A stretch of DNA of 64,000 nucleotides, from NCBI GenBank assembly GCA_910579515.1, contig CAJTUV010000010.1:30123-94122 (forward strand), given 5' to 3'. The notes beneath the pieces are model-generated. The model was not told the DNA's origin and ran no database searches. It saw only the letters and a program-made list of their open reading frames with translations. This stretch comes from an uncultured Hungatella sp. (GTDB lineage Bacteria > Bacillota > Clostridia > Lachnospirales > Lachnospiraceae). Below, piece after piece: positions 1-7,771 of this stretch (positions within the stretch are counted from its first letter, which is position 1; the number at the start of each line of letters is the position of its first letter). A program made the translations under genes and the position numbers.

Positions 1-687
1 CGCGGTGCTCCACAGATAACACAAAAAAGGGAGTACGACACAAATCCCATATTGAAGATACCGCCTGTCCCACTTTTTCGTCTTTTTATGAACCGTAAGC
101 AGACAGAAGCAGTATCCCAAAAGCAGTACTCCCACATATACGGCACAGTAAGGTCCTGCCACTCCCAAGATCAAAATCCAGGGCAGGAGCAGCATTTTCA
201 GATGATCTCCCTTTTTCTCCTGTCCTGACCACACTCTGTCCCACACCAGATAATGATAATAGAATCCTGCAAATGCCAGAAAGTGTACCCATCCGCTTCC
301 ATTATTCATCATCTCCCATTTATTCAGGCTGAAAAAGACTGCCATGATCACGCCAAACCATAGAGGACTTATCTTTTTCCAGACACAATAAGCAGCAAGG
401 ATCAAAGCTCCTAATCCCAGGGAAAGAAGACCTAGCGCCTGGTCAAAACGAATGCTGTAATGGAACAAAGACGTGTTAATGATTCTGGCCGCATAATTGA
501 TCGGGATTCTGGTCAGCACATCCCGCACCAAAAATTTATCTGGATTCCAAACGTCTGGCAGATAGCTGTTGACCAGCCTGATATAGTCCGAATACACCAC
601 ATCATAAAACGATTGTTTCAAATACCAAATCCCAAACACCACTCCTATGACCGGTATCATGTAGTACCACTTTTGCTTTTTTTCCAT
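1..687 (-). CDS. Polytopic membrane protein of the glycan locus, N-terminal part (cut by window edge)
   Basis: The frame is open from the ATG at 687 to the window edge, giving 229 residues without a stop. The start is supported by an AGGAAAGGG ribosome binding site just upstream. The visible part has a hydrophobic N-terminal segment (about residues 9-24), then an extramembrane stretch with D-Y-I-R-L-V-N-S-Y-L-P-D-V, followed by at least four further hydrophobic segments. An early loop with acidic and aromatic residues before a run of membrane helices is typical of GT-C-type glycosyltransferases and polymerase-like proteins, but I see no signature that fixes a family. It lies 38 bases after the preceding membrane-protein gene, so it is probably the continuation of the same transcript. 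Assignment of a function is not supported; only membrane location and membership in the glycan locus are. Confidence 0.75.
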   Translation of the reverse strand, partial: MEKKQKWYYMIPVIGVVFGIWYLKQSFYDVVYSDYIRLVNSYLPDVWNPDKFLVRDVLTRIPINYAARIINTSLFHYSIRFDQALGLLSLGLGALILAAYCVWKKISPLWFGVIMAVFFSLNKWEMMNNGSGWVHFLAFAGFYYHYLVWDRVWSGQEKKGDHLKMLLLPWILILGVAGPYCAVYVGVLLLGYCFCLLTVHKKTKKWDRRYLQYGICVVLPFLCYLWSTA

Positions 688-725
688 GTTTTCCCTTTCC
701 TGTCTGACAAGTTCCCACTCTGAGA

Positions 726-2486
726 TTAGTCTGTCGTTATACGCACCATCAGAGCAAGGCGGCTTTCTCCCCGTTTTTCATAGATATTTTTCAGATAAAA
801 GTTGTTTTCAAATTCCAATTCCACTGTATCATAAGGTCCAGTCTGCAAATCTACATACGTAATATTATTGTCAATCTCCACTTCTTCTACCAAAACTCCA
901 TCTTGATATATAGCAGAAATCTCTTCTCCAGTCATAGAGCCAGGATACAGAAGCTGAAGGTGAATGGCTCCGCTCTCCCCAGTCATAACCCGAATCTTCG
1001 CGCTTTCCTCCATCCAGGTGTCTGGATAATATCCATATACAGCCTCACACTTTATTTCTTTCACAAAATTTGTAATATCCTGATAAGCACACGCTTTCGG
1101 CTCCTCCCGCAAAATCAGCATATTATTGGTCACCTGTCCGAAATCCCGGATAGAGCGAACAAACGATACCACAATACCTTCCGTCTTCTGTCTGCCATGA
1201 AACGTTTTCAGAAAAGTTTTTATGTCAGACTCTTCCATACCATAGGAATTATTTAAAATGTAAATCCGTTTTCCAAAAACAATCTCTCCATATTTTTCAT
1301 ACGTTTGTTCTGCCAGAGAATTGGCCCGCTGCTGACTCTGCCAAAAAGAAAACTGAGGATATGTCCTGCGATAGTACATCTCTACCGGACACGCCAGCAT
1401 ACTATAAATAATCAGAACAAAAATACATGCAAGCATACGATGATAATCAGGCAAAGTCTTCTCTCCATGGCCTGCAATCACCCCACACATATAAACCAGA
1501 AATAGACCGACTGCTGTCACAGGAACATAAAGCCAGAATATATCCGTCTGCTCAGAAATTCCCACATTTGCCATATTGCAGCCAATAAACAGCGCAAACA
1601 ATAAGGTATTACATAAAATGCTCTTCTGCTGTGTTTTCTCTTTGATAAACTTTACCAAAAAGGCCAATGTGATACCAATTATCACCACATAGGACACAAT
1701 ATTCAGTCCCTTCGCCCACCTGGGAGCTGCCGGCCAGCCTGAATTTGAAAGAAACTTTCCCACAGCGCCAAGCCCCTCTATCTGCACCCAGAAGACAGAG
1801 CCTGTGGCAAAGAGCCAAATCACTTGTACAAGTACAAACACGCCTGCTGCCACAGCTCCGTTCCATGGTTTCTTTTTTACCTTCATAAGAAATGCCGCCG
1901 CCAAAACCAAAATCAGCGTGACAAACCGTTCATGGACAAAGCAGATCCCAAAATACAGCAAACTGGCCGCCACAAAAAAGGGCTGTTCTTTTTCCGTCTG
2001 ATTCACATATTGAAACACACAATATAAAATTCCAATCGCCATCCACAGAGCCATACTCTCCAAAAGCCCACTCACCTGAGAAATCTGGTAACAGGACCAC
2101 CTGGACAAAAGGTATAAAAATCCTCCCAAGATGCCAAGAATACTGTTTTTGGAAATGCTCCGCCCAAACCGAAACACCGTATAGGCAATCAGTCCATTTA
2201 TTATTATATTACAAGGCACAAACCAAGATATGTGGGTGCCCACCACCGCAAACTGAATATATGCGAATAAGTAATATACAAATCGGAAAGAAGGGTTTCC
2301 AATCGGAAATATAAATCTCCAAAAAGGCTGTCCATTATAAAAAGACCATAAGGATAGGTCCTCGCCAGAAAGCCCTCTGATTTCAATCCCATGGTTGATC
2401 ATAAAGGCAAATGCCAATAAAATTCCGGCAAACACCGCTTCATCCCTCCAGCGATAAATCTTCACGAAGGAATTCTTTCTCTCCAT
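726..2486 (-). CDS. Large polytopic membrane protein, GT-C-like, function unknown
   Basis: About 586 residues with roughly ten hydrophobic segments in the first two thirds and a soluble C-terminal domain of about 200 residues with alternating short beta-like stretches. Near the N-terminus, soon after the first helix, an acidic loop (G-E-D-L-S-L-W) precedes the next helix; this is the place where GT-C glycosyltransferases carry their catalytic acid, but this is inference. I place the start at the ATG at 2486 because GAGGAGG sits nine bases upstream. A longer reading from a GTG at 2519 overlaps the previous gene's stop but lacks a spaced ribosome binding site. Position between a GT2 glycosyltransferase and another membrane protein of similar type suggests a role in adding or polymerising sugars on a lipid carrier. 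No pathway can be named. Confidence 0.7.
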   Translation of the reverse strand: MERKNSFVKIYRWRDEAVFAGILLAFAFMINHGIEIRGLSGEDLSLWSFYNGQPFWRFIFPIGNPSFRFVYYLFAYIQFAVVGTHISWFVPCNIIINGLIAYTVFRFGRSISKNSILGILGGFLYLLSRWSCYQISQVSGLLESMALWMAIGILYCVFQYVNQTEKEQPFFVAASLLYFGICFVHERFVTLILVLAAAFLMKVKKKPWNGAVAAGVFVLVQVIWLFATGSVFWVQIEGLGAVGKFLSNSGWPAAPRWAKGLNIVSYVVIIGITLAFLVKFIKEKTQQKSILCNTLLFALFIGCNMANVGISEQTDIFWLYVPVTAVGLFLVYMCGVIAGHGEKTLPDYHRMLACIFVLIIYSMLACPVEMYYRRTYPQFSFWQSQQRANSLAEQTYEKYGEIVFGKRIYILNNSYGMEESDIKTFLKTFHGRQKTEGIVVSFVRSIRDFGQVTNNMLILREEPKACAYQDITNFVKEIKCEAVYGYYPDTWMEESAKIRVMTGESGAIHLQLLYPGSMTGEEISAIYQDGVLVEEVEIDNNITYVDLQTGPYDTVELEFENNFYLKNIYEKRGESRLALMVRITTD

Positions 2487-2512
2487 AGGCTTTTTCCTCC
2501 TCGCCTTTGTAT

Positions 2513-3292
2513 TTACCACTCCTGAGAAGCTTTTTTATAAAACTTCATCAGAAACTCCACTACAGGTTCAGGCCAAAAACGCTCAAACATCTGCCGCTCT
2601 TCTGTTTCCCTGCGATGATTCTCAATACATACTTTTGTAGCGGCTCCATCATGAATCCGATAATACAGAAGGGGCTTTTCCACACAGACAAACCGGCCCG
2701 GCCATTTTGCCAAATCCACCATGCAGTCCCAATCCAGAGCATAACGATACTCTGAATGAAAAATCGGATCTGGCAAATAATTTTTCCGATAAGCGCAGGA
2801 TGGGCACATCACCGGATTCCCAAGCAGAAGTCCGCTTTTTTTCACTGCCTCTCTGTCTGCCAGTCCGTGAAACCTAAGAGGCAGACGCAAAGTCTTCTTC
2901 ACCAATTCCTTCAGGCTCCATCTTTGCACATTCCCGTTCTTTATGGTAACCGCATCCGTCATAAATACGGTCATATCCGGCCAGCGCTCATAACTTTTTT
3001 TCAATTCTTCCACATAATGTTTTCCATACATGTCGTCCTGGTGGGCAATGGTTACAAATTCCCCCTCTGCCTTTTCTATAGCAAAGTTCCAGTCCGCCTG
3101 TATATCGCTTTCCCCTTCCCTTACATAAAGGGGAATCCCCTGCTTCTCCATGATTTCCGTAAGCCAGGCGCTGGGCGTTGAGGTTGTGCAGATGATTTCT
3201 GTATTCTCTGTCTGGCTCTTTAGGGAACGAATACAAGATAGAAGGTACGGCGACTTCTGATATGCACAAATCACGAATGTATGAACCCCCAT
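2513..3292 (-). CDS. Family 2 glycosyltransferase
   Basis: A 259-residue GT-A fold enzyme. It starts with T-F-V-I-C-A-Y-Q-K-S, the usual first beta strand of GT2 enzymes, and has A-H-Q-D-D near residue 84, which matches the nucleotide-sugar and metal binding D-x-D region. No transmembrane helix is evident, so it likely works at the inner face of the membrane on a lipid-linked acceptor. The ATG at 3292 is chosen because a perfect AAAGGAGG lies upstream; an in-frame extension to 3412 would run into gmhA and has no ribosome binding site. It follows gmhA by 14 bases and is followed by membrane glycan proteins, so it probably transfers a sugar, possibly the heptose made by the neighbouring genes. 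The donor and linkage cannot be read from the sequence. Confidence 0.85.
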   Translation of the reverse strand: MGVHTFVICAYQKSPYLLSCIRSLKSQTENTEIICTTSTPSAWLTEIMEKQGIPLYVREGESDIQADWNFAIEKAEGEFVTIAHQDDMYGKHYVEELKKSYERWPDMTVFMTDAVTIKNGNVQRWSLKELVKKTLRLPLRFHGLADREAVKKSGLLLGNPVMCPSCAYRKNYLPDPIFHSEYRYALDWDCMVDLAKWPGRFVCVEKPLLYYRIHDGAATKVCIENHRRETEERQMFERFWPEPVVEFLMKFYKKASQEW

Positions 3293-3305
3293 GGTTCTTC
3301 CTCCT

Positions 3306-3935
3306 TTATCCAAAAAAACGCTCCTCCAGCATGAGACATAAGGTATGATAGATAGGAAGATGAAGTTCTTGAATCTTATACGTTTCTGTCTCTGGTACGA
3401 CAACTGCCACATCTGAGATTCGTCTCAAATCCCCGCCGTCTCTTCCGGTCAGTCCAATTATCTTTAACCCTTTTGCCTTGGCGGTCACACAAGCATAATA
3501 GATGTTGGCAGAATTTCCCGATGTTGAGATTCCCAAAAACACATCCCCTGCCTCTCCATATCCTAACACCTGCTGGGCATAAACCATCTGACCGTCAACA
3601 TCATTTAAAAAGGCTGTAGACAATCCGGGATGGCCGGTAAGCGCGATAGCCGGAAGACTTCCCTGAAGCTTTTGGGCTAATCGTTTACCCATTTCAGGAT
3701 CTGCCTTTTCTAATCCCGAGAGCACCTCCTGTGGCAATGGCCTCTTTTTCTTGAACCCCTTCATTAATTCCCCTACAATATGCTCTGAGTCTGCAGCGCT
3801 TCCCCCGTTTCCTGCCACCAAAAGCTTATGCCCGCTCTCATAACACTCCTTTAAAAGCACATATGCAGCATAGATTGGCTCCCGCATCTGCTCTAATGCA
3901 GGATACCGTTCAGTTAATTCTTTCAGATAATCCAT
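3306..3935 (-). CDS. gmhA: Sedoheptulose 7-phosphate isomerase (SIS domain)
   Basis: 209 residues. GmhA converts sedoheptulose 7-phosphate to D-glycero-D-manno-heptose 7-phosphate, the first step of nucleotide-heptose synthesis in the cytoplasm. The SIS phosphosugar-binding motif A-G-N-G-G-S-A-A-D-S-E-H is at about residues 41-52 and a second S-T-S-G-N-S-A-N motif near 125. The length is slightly above that of enterobacterial GmhA because of an insertion after E-L-M-K-G-F, as in Gram-positive GDP-heptose clusters. The ATG at 3935 follows the gmhB stop by one base; a GTG at 3947 is an alternative start. It is the last of four contiguous heptose genes, which supports the assignment over a generic SIS isomerase. 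Confidence 0.92.
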   Translation of the reverse strand: MDYLKELTERYPALEQMREPIYAAYVLLKECYESGHKLLVAGNGGSAADSEHIVGELMKGFKKKRPLPQEVLSGLEKADPEMGKRLAQKLQGSLPAIALTGHPGLSTAFLNDVDGQMVYAQQVLGYGEAGDVFLGISTSGNSANIYYACVTAKAKGLKIIGLTGRDGGDLRRISDVAVVVPETETYKIQELHLPIYHTLCLMLEERFFG

Positions 3936-3936
3936 C

Positions 3937-4524
3937 TCACATCCCACTTTCTTTTTCTCTGGTGATAATATAGTTTGCTGCGTCCACAAGAGTTTTGGCG
4001 TAAAAATCATAAATAGGTCTTTCCCCTTTCTCTTCCATCTCTTTTTTTAAAGAGAAGCCATAACCAGTTCCCACTAGAATCCCCTTGACTCCATATCGAA
4101 GGCCCGCCTCAATATCAATCCATTTATCTCCAATCATATAGGAATGGGATTTCTCCACAAAAAAACGCTTTTCCGCCATCTCAAACATCCCAATTTCCGG
4201 TTTGCGGCAATGGCAAACCTGTTTATACTTGCCCACTCCATAAACGGGATGGTGCGGGCAGTAGTAAAACGCATCAATCCAGGCTCCCTCTTTTTTCAGT
4301 TGTTCATTCATATATTCATGCAGGCGCTCCACGTCTTTACACGTATAGTATCCCCTGGCTACCCCCGCCTGATTGGTAATCACCACCAGTTTAAAGCCAG
4401 CCTGTCGAAGCATCCTTACGGCCTGGGAAACTCCATCCAAAAAGTGCAGATCCTCTGGTTTATGAAGATAATGAACCTCTTCATTGATGGTGCCATCTCT
4501 GTCTAAAAACACTACCTTTTCCAA
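3937..4524 (-). CDS. gmhB: D-glycero-D-manno-heptose 1,7-bisphosphate 7-phosphatase
   Basis: A HAD-superfamily (IIIA) phosphatase that removes the 7-phosphate of heptose bisphosphate. The nucleophile motif F-L-D-R-D-G-T-I-N is close to the N-terminus, followed by V-I-T-N-Q-A-G-V (motif II) and the later M-I-G-D-K-W-I-D (motif III/IV). A cysteine/histidine cluster, Y-Y-C-P-H-H-P and C-H-C-R-K-P, forms the zinc site typical of GmhB. Both possible starts are TTG: one at 4554 overlaps the hddA stop but lacks a ribosome binding site; the one at 4524 has AGGGAAAG upstream and gives a 195-residue protein with the family's usual short N-terminus, so I chose it. The neighbours hddA and gmhA act in the same pathway. 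Confidence 0.9.
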   Translation of the reverse strand: MEKVVFLDRDGTINEEVHYLHKPEDLHFLDGVSQAVRMLRQAGFKLVVITNQAGVARGYYTCKDVERLHEYMNEQLKKEGAWIDAFYYCPHHPVYGVGKYKQVCHCRKPEIGMFEMAEKRFFVEKSHSYMIGDKWIDIEAGLRYGVKGILVGTGYGFSLKKEMEEKGERPIYDFYAKTLVDAANYIITREKESGM

Positions 4525-4550
4525 TCTTTCCCTGCCCCTTTCTGAATCTT

Positions 4551-5621
4551 TCAAAACGGAAACTCATAAGGTCCGTTGGACATCTGCACCTTAACGGTAT
4601 CGTAATCCCATCGGTCCTCATCCGCAATCCAAGACTGAGCTCCCCTTAATTCAAAATTCCAGTCTGCCAGCTGCCCGCCTGCCGCTTCCATCCGAGCCGC
4701 CACCTTATGTCTCACATTATAAGGACAGTATAATAACAAATAACCTCCGCCGCCGGCTCCTAACAATTTTCCGCCTAAAGCCCCGCCTTTAAGGGCCTCT
4801 TCATAAAGCTGATCGATCTGGGGATTGGAAATTTTGCTGCTCATCTTCTTTTTACTCTGCCATCCATAATCCAACAGCTTGCCAAAGCTGTGGAGATTTC
4901 CCTTTAGCAGCTCATCCTTCATGGCATACGCCAAAGCCTTTACCTCGCACATCGCGTCAAAGGCGTCTTTTTTCCCGTAATTCTTTACCTGATCCTTAAT
5001 AATATTGGCGGATACATGGATTTTGCCGGTATAACACAACAACAGGTTATACTGCAGTTCATGAAGGATCTCCTTCTTGATTCGCAGTGGGTTCACCACC
5101 ACATTATTCCGCCCATGAAACTCAATAAAATTGAATCCGCCAAATGTGGATGCATACTGATCCTGATAGCCTCCGTCGATCCTTAAATCTTCCCTCTCTA
5201 CCTCATAGGCCAAGTCTGCAAGGGCATAGGAATCCATAGCAAGACCTTTCCAACGGGCCATAGCCACTAAAAGAGAGACCATAACCGTAGAAGAAGTGCC
5301 AAGGCCAGAGCCCGGCGGTGCATCACACTGCAAGTACACCTCGCACCCCTGCTTGATATTCATTGTTTTTAAAGCTGCTGTCACCAAATCCAGTTTTCCG
5401 TCATACACATAGTTTTCACTGGTATTATATTTTACGGTCATATCAAAATCCAAAGAGTGAACGATAATCTGATCGTCCTCTCTTGGAACAATGGAGCAGT
5501 ACGCATACTTATTAATCGTACTTCCAATAACCGCGCCGCCCTGCTCCTCACAGAAGGGAGCCACATCCGTACCTCCGCCGCCAAAGCTGATTCTTAAAGG
5601 CGCTCTGCCTCTGATTACCAT
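4551..5621 (-). CDS. hddA: D-glycero-alpha-D-manno-heptose 7-phosphate kinase (GHMP kinase)
   Basis: 356 residues. HddA phosphorylates heptose 7-phosphate at C1 to the alpha-1,7-bisphosphate, the branch that leads to GDP-heptose rather than ADP-heptose. The N-terminus has R-A-P-L-R-I-S-F-G-G-G-G-T-D-V, and the GHMP ATP-binding motif P-P-G-S-G-L-G-T-S-S is at residues 102-111; the C-terminal G-K-L-L-G-A-G-G-G-G motif is also present. The full length matches HddA. AAAGGAG precedes the ATG, which overlaps the end of hddC by seven bases, and gmhB follows directly, so translation of these genes is probably coupled. Other GHMP sugar kinases are possible in principle, but the four-gene context makes HddA the best call. 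Confidence 0.92.
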   Translation of the reverse strand: MVIRGRAPLRISFGGGGTDVAPFCEEQGGAVIGSTINKYAYCSIVPREDDQIIVHSLDFDMTVKYNTSENYVYDGKLDLVTAALKTMNIKQGCEVYLQCDAPPGSGLGTSSTVMVSLLVAMARWKGLAMDSYALADLAYEVEREDLRIDGGYQDQYASTFGGFNFIEFHGRNNVVVNPLRIKKEILHELQYNLLLCYTGKIHVSANIIKDQVKNYGKKDAFDAMCEVKALAYAMKDELLKGNLHSFGKLLDYGWQSKKKMSSKISNPQIDQLYEEALKGGALGGKLLGAGGGGYLLLYCPYNVRHKVAARMEAAGGQLADWNFELRGAQSWIADEDRWDYDTVKVQMSNGPYEFPF

Positions 5622-6322
5622 GTAAGAACTCCTTTCTCTACATCTTCCACAAACCGATAGTAATCCTCTGGCACCCCGATATCAATAAAATACCCTTCAT
5701 TGACAAATCCGCCTAACTGATACCCCTCTTTCATCCACTTTGGAATCATCTCCTGTTCCAGAGAAACCTTTCCTTCCGGTATCTGCTCAATCAGGGATTT
5801 TGACAGTAGATAAACACCGCCGTTGATGGTTCCTTGTCTTGCTTTCACACTCTTTTCATTAAATCTGACCAGACGGTTATCTTTCAGTACAGCCTCTCCA
5901 TAACGGGAGATATCCGGAACCTGGCGAAGCACCAGCGCCATATCAAGACCCAGATCTTGTTTCAAGTTCTCCAGCCGCCTATAGTCCATCTCGTAAAAGG
6001 TATCTGCATTCAGAACCAGTACAGAATCCTCTGTGACAAACCTGGCTCCATTGCGGATGGCACCTGCAGTTCCTAATAACGTCTCCTCATAGGCGTAGGA
6101 AACGGTAATCCCAAATTTCTCGCCAGACCCAAAGTACTCTTCCACCATGCTTCCTTTATATCCTATGGCAAAAATAATATCCTTAATTCCCTGTTTTTTT
6201 AGCCCCTCTATTACATATTCCAAAAAAGGTTTTCCCTGAACCATAGCCATAGGCTTTGGTCTGTCGTTTACTACGCTGCGAAGGCGGGTTCCAAGCCCTC
6301 CTGCCAATAAAATTGCCTGCAT
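5615..6322 (-). CDS. hddC: D-glycero-alpha-D-manno-heptose 1-phosphate guanylyltransferase
   Basis: 235 residues, a nucleotidyltransferase of the NTP-transferase fold. It has the signature L-L-A-G-G-L-G-T-R-L at residues 5-14 and D-R-P-K-P at 20-24, and L-N-A-D-T-F in the middle for metal binding. HddC makes GDP-D-glycero-alpha-D-manno-heptose from the 1-phosphate. I use the ATG at 6322, which has AGAGGAGAAAG upstream; an in-frame extension to 6361 would overlap the SGNH gene and begins with basic residues that do not belong to the fold. On its own it could be read as a mannose- or glucose-1-phosphate nucleotidyltransferase, but hddA, gmhB and gmhA immediately downstream point to the heptose enzyme. 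Confidence 0.88.
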   Translation of the reverse strand: MQAILLAGGLGTRLRSVVNDRPKPMAMVQGKPFLEYVIEGLKKQGIKDIIFAIGYKGSMVEEYFGSGEKFGITVSYAYEETLLGTAGAIRNGARFVTEDSVLVLNADTFYEMDYRRLENLKQDLGLDMALVLRQVPDISRYGEAVLKDNRLVRFNEKSVKARQGTINGGVYLLSKSLIEQIPEGKVSLEQEMIPKWMKEGYQLGGFVNEGYFIDIGVPEDYYRFVEDVEKGVLTW

Positions 6323-6332
6323 CTTTCTCCTC

Positions 6333-7760
6333 TTATCTGTAAATTTCAATCTCGCCGGCAAGAATCCCGAAGGAATCCACCAGCTCCCCAGTGACCTTAC
6401 TGCACAAAACTACATTGATCCCATTCTCTACCTGTTTATAGAATGTGGTGTCAAAAGAAACGCTGTTTGTATACTGACCTTTTTCCTGACTCCAGGCAGA
6501 CTTCATGGTCAGGACGTGATACGGATACGAAATCTGCCGAATCTGCTCAGGCCCCCAGCCAAGACTATCTGCCTTTCCTTCAGAAACAATCCAAATTCCG
6601 GTATCTCCATTGGAGGGTATCTGAAACGCCTGCAAAAAGGCCCGAAGATTTCCATCCTCCTGTGAGTATGTGCCGTCCACAGAGATCACAAGATCCAAGT
6701 CCTCTCTCTGAAGCAAAGAAATCATCTCTGTTAAGTCGGTACACTCCACAATTTCCTGATAGGACATGGCTGCCAGATACCAGTTGGAATTTCTCTCCCA
6801 GGAATCGTATCTTTCATCTCCCCTGTGATCAGTAAGGTTATAACGCTCTGATAGATACTCCGCTATATTCCTTGTATATTTTTGATTCCCCTTATAATTT
6901 AAGTGCATAGGATCCGCCATATCTGTGGAGTAATCCAAGCCGATTTCCTCTAAACATAAATTATAATTTATAAATGGAACCTGATACTCTCCAGCAATAT
7001 CCGCTGCAGTATTATAAATTGTCTGGGACCACTCCGAAATCCCCGCGTGAGGAGAAACCACAATCAAAAGGGGAATTCCCTCTTCTTTAGCAAGCTCTAT
7101 GGTCTTTCTGTAATATTCTTCTGTTTTACTAGAAAGTTCACTCCGTTCTTTCACATGGCTCACGTCTGTCCCTTCTTGGGGCACAGTCTTCATGAGACAC
7201 ATAAATCCTTTCCAGTCTTCATATTGCAGGCTCCCTTGGTTAGCCAGAAAATCCGCTCTGGAAATCTCCTCATATCTGGAATGATACTGCAAATGTTCAA
7301 AAAGATACTCGTTCCATTGCTCTCTGGGCGCGCTGACCCTGATTGCTTCCAGTTTATCCTTTGACCATTTCATTCCATACGTATTTTTTATAATCCGGCT
7401 CTGGTCACTATAATCGCTCATCATGTTTGTGACTGACGCCTCTAAAATCATAACTTTGGGGCGCTGGTATTTTAGTGCTTCCTTCATATAATAATACGTG
7501 TTCCACATTGGCTGAATGCTTCCGCCCAGATGAAAGGCAGAAATCCCGTATTCACTCCACAAGGTAGCTGTATTAATATCTGCAAAAGCCAGAGAAGGCC
7601 CTAAAATGAGCACGTCAACCGTTCCTTCTTCCTGTTCATAAAACTTCTCCATGCCATAAATTCCATCCCCGTATTTAAAGGAAAAGACGTTTTTTGTCAA
7701 AAACAGCAAGAGTATGAGCACAATTCCAAAGCAAAGGCTCCCAAATATTTTCTTTTTCAT
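6333..7760 (-). CDS. Membrane-anchored SGNH-hydrolase-like protein (DltD/AlgX type), partner of MBOAT
   Basis: 475 residues with one N-terminal membrane anchor (about residues 6-22) and an extracellular catalytic-looking domain. The SGNH block I appears as V-L-I-L-G-P-S-L-A-F-A-D with Ser56, and block V as D283-P-M-H286-L-N, so a Ser-Asp-His triad is present. Proteins of this class (DltD, AlgJ/AlgX, PatB) accept an acyl group from an MBOAT partner and pass it to a cell-wall or exported glycan outside the membrane. A C-terminal domain of about 150 residues after position 320 has no motif I recognise. It starts 11 bases after the MBOAT gene with AGGAGG upstream of the ATG, so it is co-translated with it. 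The acyl group and acceptor are unknown. Confidence 0.85.
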   Translation of the reverse strand: MKKKIFGSLCFGIVLILLLFLTKNVFSFKYGDGIYGMEKFYEQEEGTVDVLILGPSLAFADINTATLWSEYGISAFHLGGSIQPMWNTYYYMKEALKYQRPKVMILEASVTNMMSDYSDQSRIIKNTYGMKWSKDKLEAIRVSAPREQWNEYLFEHLQYHSRYEEISRADFLANQGSLQYEDWKGFMCLMKTVPQEGTDVSHVKERSELSSKTEEYYRKTIELAKEEGIPLLIVVSPHAGISEWSQTIYNTAADIAGEYQVPFINYNLCLEEIGLDYSTDMADPMHLNYKGNQKYTRNIAEYLSERYNLTDHRGDERYDSWERNSNWYLAAMSYQEIVECTDLTEMISLLQREDLDLVISVDGTYSQEDGNLRAFLQAFQIPSNGDTGIWIVSEGKADSLGWGPEQIRQISYPYHVLTMKSAWSQEKGQYTNSVSFDTTFYKQVENGINVVLCSKVTGELVDSFGILAGEIEIYR

Positions 7761-7771
7761 ATGCAGTCCTC

